Shown piece after piece: positions 32,675 to 41,331 of a stretch of 64,000 nucleotides of DNA (positions are counted from its first letter, which is position 1; every line of letters begins with the position of its first letter). The stretch spans positions 1-64,000 of the forward strand of contig CANQTW010000004.1 in the NCBI GenBank assembly GCA_947626845.1, read 5' to 3'. Below the pieces are notes generated by a model. That model was given only the letters and a program-made list of their open reading frames with translations. It made no database searches and was not told the origin of the DNA. Both the position numbers and the translations under genes were made by a program. This stretch comes from an uncultured Oscillospiraceae bacterium (lineage in GTDB: Bacteria > Bacillota > Clostridia > Oscillospirales > Oscillospiraceae).

Positions 32675-33615
32675 CAGTTGTTCTCCAGACTGTCAAAATA
32701 GTCGTCCAGCTGCTCGGCAAAGTCCTTGCCGGCGTTGAGGCCCATGCGCTTCTGGCGGTTGTTCATGGCGGCCACCTCGATAATGACAGCCAGGTTACGG
32801 CCCGGACGGATGGGCACCACGATGTAGGGCACCTTTACGCCCAGAATGTCGATCTGCTGGGTCTCGCTGCCCATGCGGTCATAGCTGTTCTCGGCGTTCC
32901 AGTTCTCCAGCTTGATGACCAGGTCCACCTTCTCGCTCCACTTGACGGCGCCGTTGCCGAAGATCCTCCGCACGTCCACCACGCCGATGCCCCGAAGCTC
33001 GATGTAGTTGCGGATGAGGTCGGGGGCGGTGCCGGTGAGGGTGGTGGAGTTGACCTTCTTGATGATCACCGCGTCGTCGGAGATCAGGTGGTGGCCGCGC
33101 TTGATGAGCTCGATGGCCGTCTCGGACTTGCCCATGCCGGACTCGCCCAAGATCAGCACGCCCTCGGAATAGACCTCCATAAAGACGCCGTGGCGCATGA
33201 TCTGGGGGGCCAGGGCGTTGGTGAGCTTGGTGGTCAGCTCGATGATCAGCTCGCTGGTCTCCCGGTGGGACTTGAGGATGGTGATGTCATGCTCCCTGGC
33301 GGAATCCAGCGTTCCCACGGGGATGTTCACATCATGGGCGATGATGATGGCGGGGACGCCGCTGGCCATCAGCTTATCAAGCTTGGCGCGGCGCTCCTCC
33401 TCGGAGAACTGCCGGAGATAGGCGTCCTCGTTCCAGCCCAGGATCTGGAGCCGCTCGGTGGTGAAATTGGTATAGAAGCCCGTCAGCTGGAGGCCGGGGC
33501 GGTTGACGACGGCGGTGGTGATGAGCTTCCTGTCAAAATCCGTGGAGGCGTTGAGTACCTCCAGGCCCACCTGCTCCGTAAGCGTCTTTAAAGACATTCC
33601 CTGCTGTGATTCCAT
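32674..33615 (-). CDS. hprK: HPr kinase/phosphorylase
   Basis: The 313-residue protein has the P-loop GESGMGKSETAIELIKRGH, the HPrK signature (LISDDAVIIKKV and IELRGIGVVDVRRIFG) and a C-terminal NAGKDFAEQLDDYFDSLE. It phosphorylates or dephosphorylates HPr on Ser46 and so controls carbon catabolite repression with CcpA. It is first in the operon hprK-murB-rapZ-whiA-dnaE. The cre-like box at 2633 would be a possible downstream target. Confidence 0.97.
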   Translation of the reverse strand: MESQQGMSLKTLTEQVGLEVLNASTDFDRKLITTAVVNRPGLQLTGFYTNFTTERLQILGWNEDAYLRQFSEEERRAKLDKLMASGVPAIIIAHDVNIPVGTLDSAREHDITILKSHRETSELIIELTTKLTNALAPQIMRHGVFMEVYSEGVLILGESGMGKSETAIELIKRGHHLISDDAVIIKKVNSTTLTGTAPDLIRNYIELRGIGVVDVRRIFGNGAVKWSEKVDLVIKLENWNAENSYDRMGSETQQIDILGVKVPYIVVPIRPGRNLAVIIEVAAMNNRQKRMGLNAGKDFAEQLDDYFDSLENN

Positions 33616-33683
33616 GCGTGTGTCCCCCTCGGTATCATAAGATTTGCGGCTTTTTGTGAGCCGCGCACAATTTCTCTTTTATA

Positions 33684-33712
33684 ATATTATACAAAAACTG
33701 TCGATTTGGCAA
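33684..33712 (-). promoter_or_regulatory. Promoter of the hprK operon
   Basis: TTGCCA (33707-33712), 17 nt, TAATAT (33684-33689) on the minus strand. A TATAAT two bases upstream (33686-33691) gives a 15-nt alternative. Confidence 0.55.
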
Positions 33713-33759
33713 GTGCTTTGGGCCAATTAAAAAAATTTCTTCCTGTCGAAAAAATGTTC

Positions 33760-33788
33760 TTGCAATTTTGTCAGCTTTCTGCTATTAT
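33760..33788 (+). promoter_or_regulatory. Promoter of rpmB
   Basis: TTGCAA (33760-33765), 17 nt, TATTAT (33783-33788), 38 nt before the start codon. Confidence 0.65.
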
Positions 33789-33825
33789 AGGTAGGCTATG
33801 ATTTCACTGCAAGGAGGTGCAGCAG

Positions 33826-34014
33826 ATGGCAAAGTGTGAATTTTGCGGAAAGGGCGTCTCATTTGGCATTCAGGTGAGCCACTCCCACAGAAGATCCAAC
33901 CGTACCTGGAAACCGAATGTCAAACGTGTCAAGGCCGTGGTCGACGGCTCCCCCCGCCACGTTTACGTCTGTACCCGTTGCCTCAGAAGCGGCAAGGTCA
34001 CCCGCGCGGTGTAA
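33826..34014 (+). CDS. rpmB: 50S ribosomal protein L28
   Basis: The 62-residue protein reads MAKCEFCGKGVSFGIQVSHS and NRTWKPNVKRVK, with Cys pairs CEFC (4-7) and CTRC, the zinc-binding form of L28. AAGGAGGTG precedes ATG 33826, which rules out the ATG three codons earlier. It is monocistronic, with its own promoter and terminators on both sides of the gap to the glucosyltransferase. Confidence 0.96.
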   Translation: MAKCEFCGKGVSFGIQVSHSHRRSNRTWKPNVKRVKAVVDGSPRHVYVCTRCLRSGKVTRAV

Positions 34015-34019
34015 TGGTT

Positions 34020-34094
34020 CCGAAAAGGCGCCCCCTTTTCGGCTGATGCGTTCAAAACAAATTTGGGAAAGAGCCTCGGCTCTTTCCCATTTTT
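34020..34094. terminator. Bidirectional terminator pair after rpmB
   Basis: CCGAAAAGG (34020-34028) with CCTTTTCGG (34034-34042), then GGGAAAGAGC (34065-34074) with GCTCTTTCCC (34079-34088) followed by ATTTTTG. The second stem also serves the convergent glucosyltransferase gene, reading AAATTTGTTTT on the minus strand. Confidence 0.8.
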
Positions 34095-34095
34095 G

Positions 34096-35661
34096 TTATT
34101 CTTGCGTCTCACTGAGCTTGACGGTGATGATCCCGTCGATGGCGCGGATGGAGCCCTGGGCGGGATAGACGGGCATGGCGGCAAATTCCGCCGTGGCGGC
34201 GATCTGCTCCGTCTCCTCCGGACTCACCCACTGATAGGCGAAGCCGTGGGCCAGGGAGAAGAGGCGGGCGCGGGAATACATATTCACCAGTCCCTCCGCC
34301 GGAAAAATGCCCGTCAGGTCCTCGTCGGGGACCGTGGTGACAAGCCTCGCCCTACCGATCAGGGCCACCTTGGCGTCGGGCGTGTAGCCGGGGAGCTGCT
34401 CGATCTTGGTGAAGAGGCGGGTCAGGTAGTTGTTGGCGGCCTGGCGGTTCAATTCCATCTCCAGATACGCCTTGTTGGTGACAAGGGCGCTCTCGTAGCC
34501 GGTGAGGCCGGTCAACGCCAGGAGCAGGGCCGCCAGGATACCCGCGGCGGCGCGGGCGGCTGTCCCCTTTTCCGGTAGGATCAGCCGCTCCCCCACGGCG
34601 GCGGGGAAGACCCAGAGTAATACCGTGGCGTAGCGGGTGAGCCAATGGATGGCGCTCTCGCCGGCCATCACATAGATAAGTCCCACGGCCAGAGGCGTCA
34701 GGGCGAGAAACACCAGCAGGACCGCCAGGGTCACGGGCGTCCGCCAGAGCCGGCGCTTGACGGCAAGGCCCAGGACAGAGAGGAAAAAGAGCGCTTGGCC
34801 CAGCTTTAAAAGCAGGGGGAACCAGCGGTTGATAGCCGTGAAGGCGGTGCTGTTGTTAAAATCGTAGAAGCGCTTATAGGCAAGGCCGGCGCGCTGGAGG
34901 AGCGTAGAGAAGGTGACGCCGGTCATGCCGTCGATGCCGGCGTAAGAGAGAAGCTCCGTACCGGTGATCAGCAGGCACAGCTTCAGGACGGCCAGGTACA
35001 GCGCAAGGCCCAGAAGGAGGCCCGCAAGGTACTTGAGGCAGTCCAGGAGCAGGGGCTTCCACCGGCCCTCATATGTTCCGTCCAGCACGTCCAGCAGGAC
35101 GGCTATGACCATCAGGGCCGCGGACAGGGTAAGATACGCCTGGTAACAGCCCATGGACATGGCGATAAGCGCCGCGCCGGGGAGCAGCTGACGCCAGCCG
35201 GACCGGCGCAGGAGGGCCGCCCCCAGGACGGCCAGGAACATGGCCATAAAGTAGGCGGGGGCCGTGAACATATAGGCCCAGGTGCAGACCACCGTGGGGT
35301 GGGCCGCCATACAGAGGGCAGCGGCGGCGGCGGTGAGGAGCCGGCGGATGCCCAGGACGCGGATCACCGTGAGGACGGTCAACGCCAGGAACGCCGAGCC
35401 CACCAGGCCGTAGAGCATGGGCATGGACACCCTGCCCGTCAGGCGGATAAGGGGATCAAGGAGCCAGCGGCCCGACGCCAGAAGCGACCCGCCGCCGAAC
35501 AGCTCGCTCAGATCGTCGTGGTTCAGGAGCTTGTTGGTAAAGGCGTAGAAATGCACAGCCAGGGCGATGAGAAAGCTCAGACCGAAAACCGCCGCGTCGC
35601 GGCGGGATATTTTCTTTTTCAGCCAATCAAGAACGGCGTCCAGAGCGCCCTTTTGGGACAT
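34096..35661 (-). CDS. Polytopic glucosyltransferase (Gtr, Glucos_trans_II type)
   Basis: The 521-residue membrane protein has roughly a dozen hydrophobic segments. The hallmark NHDDLSELFGGGSLLASGRW (about 48-67) sits in the first external loop, as in the Glucos_trans_II family. The C-terminal 120 residues are outside the membrane. In Gtr systems this third component moves the sugar from undecaprenyl phosphate to a surface polymer. It starts 2 nt after the gtrA stop, using the AAGGAGG in that gene's end, so it belongs to the gtrB-gtrA-gtr operon. The acceptor may be teichoic acid or another wall glycan. Confidence 0.85.
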   Translation of the reverse strand: MSQKGALDAVLDWLKKKISRRDAAVFGLSFLIALAVHFYAFTNKLLNHDDLSELFGGGSLLASGRWLLDPLIRLTGRVSMPMLYGLVGSAFLALTVLTVIRVLGIRRLLTAAAAALCMAAHPTVVCTWAYMFTAPAYFMAMFLAVLGAALLRRSGWRQLLPGAALIAMSMGCYQAYLTLSAALMVIAVLLDVLDGTYEGRWKPLLLDCLKYLAGLLLGLALYLAVLKLCLLITGTELLSYAGIDGMTGVTFSTLLQRAGLAYKRFYDFNNSTAFTAINRWFPLLLKLGQALFFLSVLGLAVKRRLWRTPVTLAVLLVFLALTPLAVGLIYVMAGESAIHWLTRYATVLLWVFPAAVGERLILPEKGTAARAAAGILAALLLALTGLTGYESALVTNKAYLEMELNRQAANNYLTRLFTKIEQLPGYTPDAKVALIGRARLVTTVPDEDLTGIFPAEGLVNMYSRARLFSLAHGFAYQWVSPEETEQIAATAEFAAMPVYPAQGSIRAIDGIITVKLSETQE

Positions 35662-35663
35662 AT

Positions 35664-36143
35664 TTATTCCTCCTTCCGCTTGGGGGAGACCTCTTCCTCC
35701 GCGGGCTTCCCGCTTTTCCGCTCTCTGAAGGCGAAGAACCGCTGGCCGATGTAGTTGAGGATCACGAAAAGGCCCATGCCCACCAGCATGGCCACGTTGT
35801 CCCGCACCTTCTGGGAGGCGCCGGAGAGGATGAGCCGCACCAGGGGACGCGCCGCGCCATAGGCGATCAGGTAGCAGACGCTGATCTCCAGCACGAAGCG
35901 GACCAGCGTGCCGGCGCCCTTCTCCTTGTTTTGGAAGGTGAAGTGCTTGTTGAGGAAGTAGCTGAGGATACTGCCGAAGAAATAGTTGGCCGCGGAGGAG
36001 ACCCAGTAGCTCAGGTGCAGGAAATTATAAAAGCCGAACATGATGGCGGTGCCGAACAGGGTGTTGACCACGCCCACCAGGACGAATTTCAAAAAGGTCT
36101 TGTCGAAGAACAGCATGACAAAGCTTTTGAGCTTCTCTTTCAT
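35664..36143 (-). CDS. GtrA family lipid-linked sugar flippase
   Basis: The 159-residue protein has four transmembrane helices (FVLVGVVNTLFGTAIMFGFY, WVSSAANYFFGSILSYFLN, FVLEISVCYLIAYGAA, NVAMLVGMGLFVILNYIGQ) and the GtrA motif KHFTFQNKEKG. A basic tail follows. It is thought to flip undecaprenyl-phosphate-glucose outward. ATG 36143 follows the gtrB stop by 1 nt (TGAGATG), so translation is coupled. A longer frame from 36365 lies inside gtrB and is rejected. Confidence 0.9.
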   Translation of the reverse strand: MKEKLKSFVMLFFDKTFLKFVLVGVVNTLFGTAIMFGFYNFLHLSYWVSSAANYFFGSILSYFLNKHFTFQNKEKGAGTLVRFVLEISVCYLIAYGAARPLVRLILSGASQKVRDNVAMLVGMGLFVILNYIGQRFFAFRERKSGKPAEEEVSPKRKEE

Positions 36144-36144
36144 C

Positions 36145-37062
36145 TCAGTCACCGCACTCTCTGGAGATGATGTACCTGGGCCTGCCCAGGCTCTGGCGGT
36201 AAATTCTGCCGATATAATAGCCCGCGATCCCCAGGCACGCCAGCAGAACGGCGACGCCCAAAAGGGCAAGACAGCCCAAAAAGACAAGCCAGCCTCCGGC
36301 GTCATGCCCCAGGAGGGCATAGAGGACGCCGGTGAGAAGGGCGGCCAGGGCGAAAAGGACGGCAAAAACCGTTGCCAGCTGCATGGGGGCGGCGGAGAAG
36401 GCGGTCACGGAGGAGACGGCGTACCGGGCCAGGGACTTGAAGGACCACTTGGACTCCCCCGCCGTCCGCTCCGCCACGTCAAACTCCACCTGGGCGCGGC
36501 GATAGCCCACAAAGGCCGCCAGTCCTCGGAAGAAGACCTCCTCCTCCGGCAGGGCCAGCAGGGTGTCCGCCACCTTGCGGTCCATGAGCTTGAAGTCGGA
36601 GGAGCGCTTCATGTCGAGCTTGGCAAGCTTAGATATGACGGCGTAGAAGCCCCCGGCGCACAGCTTGTGGAGGCCCGATTCCTCGCCTCGGTCACGCTTG
36701 ACGCCCTCCACCAGCTCATAGCCCTGCTGCCAGAGGCCGTACATCTGGGGCAGTACCGCGGGGGGATGCTGAAGGTCGCAGTCCATGACGGCCACGCAGT
36801 CTCCCCTCGCCCTGGAGAGTCCGGCGAAAATCGCCCGATCCTTCCCAAAGTTACGGGAGAAGGAGACACCCCGCACATTTCCGTCCGCCTCATGGGCGCG
36901 CAGGATGGCCGCCCAGGTGCCGTCCCTGGACCCGTCATCCACAAAGACCAGCTCATAGGGGATGCCGGCGTCCCGCAGGATACCGGCCACGGTCACGGCG
37001 GCTTTTTCCACCATGGCCTCCTCGTTGAAGGCGGGGATGACAACAGATAAAAGCTTGTCCAT
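36145..37062 (-). CDS. GtrB-like family 2 glycosyltransferase
   Basis: The 305-residue protein has an N-terminal GT2 domain (SVVIPAFNEEAMVEKAA, VFVDDGSRDGT, the DCDLQHPP metal site) and two C-terminal helices (LATVFAVLFALAALLTGVLY, LVFLGCLALLGVAVLL). This is the DPM1/GtrB layout that makes undecaprenyl-phosphate-linked glucose on the cytoplasmic face. It is first of the three Gtr genes and lies 36 nt downstream of der. Confidence 0.92.
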   Translation of the reverse strand: MDKLLSVVIPAFNEEAMVEKAAVTVAGILRDAGIPYELVFVDDGSRDGTWAAILRAHEADGNVRGVSFSRNFGKDRAIFAGLSRARGDCVAVMDCDLQHPPAVLPQMYGLWQQGYELVEGVKRDRGEESGLHKLCAGGFYAVISKLAKLDMKRSSDFKLMDRKVADTLLALPEEEVFFRGLAAFVGYRRAQVEFDVAERTAGESKWSFKSLARYAVSSVTAFSAAPMQLATVFAVLFALAALLTGVLYALLGHDAGGWLVFLGCLALLGVAVLLACLGIAGYYIGRIYRQSLGRPRYIISRECGD

Positions 37063-37097
37063 GATGATTTGATCCTTCCCTCTTTCAAAAACAGCGG

Positions 37098-38423
37098 TTA
37101 CTCTTCTTTCTCTCCCCGCTCCCGGATCAGCAGGCGTATGGGGGTGCCGGTGAAGCCGAAAACAGCGCGGAGCTGGTTCTCCAGATAACGCTGGTAGGAG
37201 AAGTGGAACAGCTCGGCGTCGTTGCAGAACACCACAAATGTGGGCGGGCGGACGCTGACCTGGGTCATGTAGAAAATCTTCAGCCGTTTGCCCTTGTCCG
37301 AGGGCGGTTGGACCCGCGCCTGGGCGTCGGCCAGGACGTTGTTGAGGAGGCCCGTGGTGACGCGCCTGTTGGCCTGCTCGTTCACTTCCCTGGCCAGGGC
37401 GAATATCTTATCCACCCGCTGGCCCGTCAGGGCCGAGACGAAGAGAATGGGCGCGTAGGGCATGAAGCTCAGATCCCGCCGGATATCGGCCTTGAGCTTG
37501 TCCATGGTCTTGCCGTCCTTCTCCACCAGGTCCCACTTGTTCACCAGGATGACGCTGGCCCTGCCGGCCTCGTGGGCCAGTCCGGCCACCTTGGTGTCCT
37601 GCTCGGTGACGCCGTCGCGGGCGTCCAGCATGATCAGGCACACGTCGCACCGCTCGATGGCCAGCTGCGCCCGCATGACGGAGAATTTCTCCACCCGGTC
37701 CTCCACACGGGATTTCCGGCGCATACCGGCGGTGTCGATAAGGACGAATTTGCCGAAGCCGTTCTCAAAGGGCGTGTCCACCGCGTCGCGGGTGGTGCCG
37801 GCCACGTTGGAGACGATGACTCGCTCCTCCCCCAGTATCCTGTTGACGATGGAGCTCTTGCCCACGTTGGGCTTGCCGATGAAGGCCAGCTTTATGGCGT
37901 CGGCGTCGGCCTCCTCCTCTTCCGCAGGCGGGAAATATTTCAGGCACTCGTCCAGGATATCCCCGGTGCCGTGGCCGTGGAGGGCGGAGAGCTGTATGGG
38001 GTCGCCCAGACCCAGGGCGTAAAATTCATATATGTCCGGGTCCACCTGGCCCACGGAGTCCATCTTGTTCACCGCCAGGACCACGGGCTTGCCGGAGCGC
38101 TGGAGCATATCGGCCACCTCCTGATCCGCCGCGGTGACGCCGCTTTTGATATCGCCCACAAAGATGACGACGGTGGCGGTGTCGATGGCGATGAGGGCCT
38201 GCTCCCGCATGAAGGCCAGTATCTCGTTGTCCGTGCTGGGCTCTATGCCGCCGGTGTCCACGATGTCAAAAACGCGGCCCGCCCACTCACATTTGGCGTA
38301 GAGCCGGTCACGGGTGACGCCGGGGGTGTCCTCCACGATGGAGAGGCGCTGTCCGGCCAGTCTATTGAATAAGAGGCTCTTTCCCACGTTGGGGCGGCCT
38401 ACGATGGCGACTAAGGGTCTCAT
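37098..38423 (-). CDS. der: Ribosome-assembly GTPase Der (EngA)
   Basis: The 441-residue protein has two tandem G domains, GRPNVGKSLLFNRLAGQ with DTPGVTRDR, and IGKPNVGKSSIVNRILGEE with VAGTTRDAVDTPF. NKMD and NKWD supply the G4 motifs, and a KH-like C-terminal domain (KIFYMTQVSVRPPTFVVFCN) follows. It acts in 50S subunit maturation. AGGAGG precedes ATG 38423. In relatives der usually follows the DUF512 gene directly. Here two extra genes intervene. Confidence 0.97.
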   Translation of the reverse strand: MRPLVAIVGRPNVGKSLLFNRLAGQRLSIVEDTPGVTRDRLYAKCEWAGRVFDIVDTGGIEPSTDNEILAFMREQALIAIDTATVVIFVGDIKSGVTAADQEVADMLQRSGKPVVLAVNKMDSVGQVDPDIYEFYALGLGDPIQLSALHGHGTGDILDECLKYFPPAEEEEADADAIKLAFIGKPNVGKSSIVNRILGEERVIVSNVAGTTRDAVDTPFENGFGKFVLIDTAGMRRKSRVEDRVEKFSVMRAQLAIERCDVCLIMLDARDGVTEQDTKVAGLAHEAGRASVILVNKWDLVEKDGKTMDKLKADIRRDLSFMPYAPILFVSALTGQRVDKIFALAREVNEQANRRVTTGLLNNVLADAQARVQPPSDKGKRLKIFYMTQVSVRPPTFVVFCNDAELFHFSYQRYLENQLRAVFGFTGTPIRLLIRERGEKEE

Positions 38424-38491
38424 TTGTTCCTCCTGATCTATTTTCTCCCTCGGATGGGGCCTGGGTCCCTGTCAATTTTGATACAAATCAC

Positions 38492-39034
38492 TTATGAAAT
38501 ACGCTGCCTTTGCTCTAATAACTCTATCTTAAATACGTCTTCAGTCCCGCCCAAATCGGTAAGAAATACAATCGCTACAAAATCTCCTGTTTGCAAATCA
38601 GAAACAGAAATCGCTTTGTTATTTCGTTCTATTACAAGTCCCTCATATAACCGAACGGTTAATTTCTCTTGATAAGGTTCATAATTACACTCTATGGTTT
38701 CTACCGTCATCATACTCTCAGCCGAGGAGATATTTCCATCAATATCCGTTATCCTTGCATATATGGTATTGATATCAATTTGTCCTTTGTCATCCTTATC
38801 AAAGGCATGATACCCAACCCCGATGCCAACAGTGAAGCTAATACCAATCGTTAATATCAAAAAGGTTATGATCGCGCCTAACGTCACACGGAATGGGGCG
38901 GGCATGGGTTTATGTGCGTTGGTTGTGTCTTCTAAGGCTCGATTGATATTACTTTTATATATCCGATAATAAACCGCGCAAAAGATAATAAGAACGATCA
39001 CGAGGCCCAGAATAGCAAAAATAAATGTCGGCAC
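38492..39034 (-). CDS. Two-helix membrane protein of unknown family
   Basis: The 180-residue protein has two hydrophobic segments (FIFAILGLVIVLIIFCAVYY, about 4-23, and LGAIITFLILTIGISFTVGI, about 52-71). An external or cytoplasmic beta-rich domain follows (QIDINTIYARITDIDG, YEPYQEKLTVRLYEG, LQTGDFVAIVFLTDLGG). The start is GTG 39034 with AAAGGGTG upstream, 15 nt after the LytTR stop, so the two form an operon. Composition is AT-rich against its neighbours. No family is recognised. LytTR genes are often paired with a small membrane protein that inhibits them. Confidence 0.7.
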   Translation of the reverse strand: MPTFIFAILGLVIVLIIFCAVYYRIYKSNINRALEDTTNAHKPMPAPFRVTLGAIITFLILTIGISFTVGIGVGYHAFDKDDKGQIDINTIYARITDIDGNISSAESMMTVETIECNYEPYQEKLTVRLYEGLVIERNNKAISVSDLQTGDFVAIVFLTDLGGTEDVFKIELLEQRQRIS

Positions 39035-39049
39035 TTCGTTTTCACCCTT

Positions 39050-39502
39050 TCAAATTCCGAAGGATTCCTTGAAAATGTAATAGTAGCTTCTCGTTACGAC
39101 TAAATCTCTACCATCGTTCATGGTTAAGATAAATTTCATGAAAAGCGTCGGAGATATTCTTTTGATTTTATCTTTTGCGATGATCACTGAGTTACTGATA
39201 CGCAAAAACTTATCAGGATCAAGCAGGTTCCCGATTTTGTATAATCGCTCCTTTGACTGATAAGTATTTCCCTGCGTATAGACTTCAACATAATGCCCAT
39301 AAGATTCAAGCGAAATGATCTCGTCCACCGAAAGGAAAACCTGTTCAGCCGTTTTCTTGTCTTTTACTATGAGATTGTCAATATAACGGCTGCTTTCGGT
39401 CAACTGCAGATCCGCATTATCATCTATCTCTATTCCGTGCTCACTTAGAGCAGCTTCAATCTCCCGATAGCGCGCTTGGCTGACGGATAGCTTTACTTTC
39501 AA
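39050..39502 (-). CDS. LytTR-domain transcriptional regulator
   Basis: The 150-residue protein has a short N-terminal helix/strand region (VSQARYREIEAALSEHGIEI) and a C-terminal LytTR DNA-binding domain (FLSVDEIISLESYGHYVEVY, YKIGNLLDPDKFLRISNSVI, RDLVVTRSYYYIFKESFGI). It has no receiver domain. The likely start is TTG 39502 with AGGGGG upstream. It is co-transcribed with the following membrane protein. Inducing signal and targets are unknown, and autoregulation is usual for such pairs. Confidence 0.88.
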   Translation of the reverse strand: MKVKLSVSQARYREIEAALSEHGIEIDDNADLQLTESSRYIDNLIVKDKKTAEQVFLSVDEIISLESYGHYVEVYTQGNTYQSKERLYKIGNLLDPDKFLRISNSVIIAKDKIKRISPTLFMKFILTMNDGRDLVVTRSYYYIFKESFGI

Positions 39503-39547
39503 GTTTAGGCCCCCTGTCTCGAAGATAAAACTGCCTCTGTCTTACAC

Positions 39548-39576
39548 AATATAGCATTCTTTAATTCTGATTTCAA
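39548..39576 (-). promoter_or_regulatory. Promoter of the LytTR/membrane-protein operon
   Basis: TTGAAA (39571-39576), 17 nt, TATATT (39548-39553) on the minus strand, 46 nt before the TTG start. The rest of 39503-39739 has no gene. Confidence 0.65.
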
Positions 39577-39739
39577 CCGGCAGGGAACACTTTGCAGATA
39601 TAGGAACACAGCTTGCACTAAGGCGACGAACGTTAAGAAGATAACGCGGCGGTCAGGATCGTTTACTGCCGCCGCAGCGCAATTACCAGAAATCGTCTGT
39701 CCTCCTTCGTCTATCCGATTTACTCATAGTTCCCTCATG

Positions 39740-41047
39740 TCACGCTAAAAACACTCTCAGCAGCGCCTCTCCCCCGTTTTCCATGGGGATGACGGGGACG
39801 CCAAGGGCGCGTGACGCCTCCTCCACGGTGACGTCGTCCAGGAAGACGCCCTCCCCGTCCCGCAGCATACGGTTGGTGATATAGACGCGCCCGCCCAGGT
39901 CCTTTCCTTTGAGCTGGGCGATCAGGTCCTTCCCCGTGATCAGTCCGGCCACGTCGATGGTGTGGCCGAAGAAATCGTTGACGATGGGGACGATCTCAAC
40001 CCGTATCTCCGGAAACTTCTCCCGCGCCAGGTCCCGCAGCTCCGTCAGGGTCCCGGCGGCGGAGACGCCGGTGGCGATGGTGGCATGGGTCCCCCTGGCG
40101 GGGCCTTCGCAGCGCTCCAGCGCATCCTCAAACTCCGAATAGAGGAGCCGGAGCATCCCCACGCCGTTTTCCAGCTGGGGGTAGCCCTCGTAAAAATCCT
40201 CCTCCGGAATGGGCAGGCCGGCCTTCTGGTACATCTCGTCGGAGCAGAAAAAGATACGGCTGCCGTGGCGCTTTAAGCACCGCGCCCCGAAGCGCTCCAC
40301 CTGTTCCACCGTCCCGCGGGCCAGCTCTCGGTCAAAGGGCTTCAGGGGATAGAGGCCCTGCCGGAATTTCGTCAGGCCCACGGGGATGACGGAACAGCTG
40401 TGGACCTGGGGGGCCAGGCGGGCCAGCTTCCGCATGGTCCTGTCCAGCTCCCGCCCGTCGTTGAGGCCGGGACAGCAGACGATCTGACAGTTCAGCTCGA
40501 TACCGGCGCGGGCGAATTTCTTTAAGATCTCGATCCCCCGTCCGGCGTTCTTGTTGCCCAGCATCTCACAGCGCAATTTCGGGTCCATGGTGTGGATGGA
40601 AACATTGATGGGGGATATCTTCAGGTCGCACACCCGCCGTACCTCCCGCTCGCCCATGTTGGTGAGGGTGAGATAGCTCCCCGTCAGGAAGCTCAGGCGC
40701 ACGTCGTCGTCCTTAAAATAGAGGCTCTCCCGCATCCCCGGCGGCATCTGATCCACAAAGCAGAAGACGCAGTTGTTGGCGCAGGAGCGCATACCGTCCA
40801 TCAGGTACTCCTCAAAGTCCAGCCCCGCGTCCTGCCCCGGCTCCTTCTCCACCGTGACGGTCAGCTCCTCCCCGTCACGCTCCAGGGTAAAGGCGCTCTC
40901 GGCGTCGTAGGCGTAGTACATATAGTCCAGCACGTCGGCGATCCGGTTCCCGTCCACGCTGAGGAGCTTGTCCCCCGGCCTGATCCCCGCCCGTTCGGCG
41001 GGGGACGCGGGGGCGACGGCCTTTATTCTGTTTCGTTCACCCGCCAT
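39740..41047 (-). CDS. DUF512 radical SAM protein with PDZ-like domain
   Basis: The 435-residue protein has a PDZ-like start (APASPAERAGIRPGDKLLSV), a radical-SAM iron-sulfur motif CANNCVFC (CxxxCxxC) followed by FVDQMPPGMRESLYFKDDDV, then the DUF512 C-terminal domain (FGHTIDVAGLITGKDLIAQL). It is widespread in Clostridia and of unknown function. ATG 41047 is used. It lies 80 nt after rpmF, across a terminator. The gene normally adjoins der. Confidence 0.92.
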   Translation of the reverse strand: MAGERNRIKAVAPASPAERAGIRPGDKLLSVDGNRIADVLDYMYYAYDAESAFTLERDGEELTVTVEKEPGQDAGLDFEEYLMDGMRSCANNCVFCFVDQMPPGMRESLYFKDDDVRLSFLTGSYLTLTNMGEREVRRVCDLKISPINVSIHTMDPKLRCEMLGNKNAGRGIEILKKFARAGIELNCQIVCCPGLNDGRELDRTMRKLARLAPQVHSCSVIPVGLTKFRQGLYPLKPFDRELARGTVEQVERFGARCLKRHGSRIFFCSDEMYQKAGLPIPEEDFYEGYPQLENGVGMLRLLYSEFEDALERCEGPARGTHATIATGVSAAGTLTELRDLAREKFPEIRVEIVPIVNDFFGHTIDVAGLITGKDLIAQLKGKDLGGRVYITNRMLRDGEGVFLDDVTVEEASRALGVPVIPMENGGEALLRVFLA

Positions 41048-41084
41048 GCGCGCACCTCTGTTCCCGGAAATTCCTTTTTTAAGC

Positions 41085-41115
41085 GAAAAAGCGGCGGGTG
41101 TGCCCCGCCGTTTTT
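41085..41115. terminator. Terminator after rpmF
   Basis: CGGCGGG (41092-41098) with CCCGCCG (41104-41110), flanked by a T-run on both strands (five A at 41086-41090 on the plus strand, five T at 41111-41115). Confidence 0.8.
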
Positions 41116-41127
41116 CCTAACTCGCTA

Positions 41128-41310
41128 TTACTCGTTCACAGATACGACTTCACGGCCATTGTATGTGCCGCAGGCCTTGCAGGCTCTGTGGGGCAGATGA
41201 AGCTCGCCGCACTTGGGGCAAGCCACGAGAGCGGGAACGCTGAGCTTCCAGTTGGAACCGCGCCTTCTGTCTCTCCTCGCCTTGGACACTTTCCCCTTCG
41301 GTACCGCCAT
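41128..41310 (-). CDS. rpmF: 50S ribosomal protein L32
   Basis: The 60-residue protein reads MAVPKGKVSKARRDRRRG and has the zinc pairs CPKC and CKAC. AGGAGGTG precedes the ATG. It follows the DUF177 gene by 21 nt, which is a conserved bacterial order. Confidence 0.97.
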   Translation of the reverse strand: MAVPKGKVSKARRDRRRGSNWKLSVPALVACPKCGELHLPHRACKACGTYNGREVVSVNE

Positions 41311-41331
41311 GATGACACCTCCTAAGTTAAT

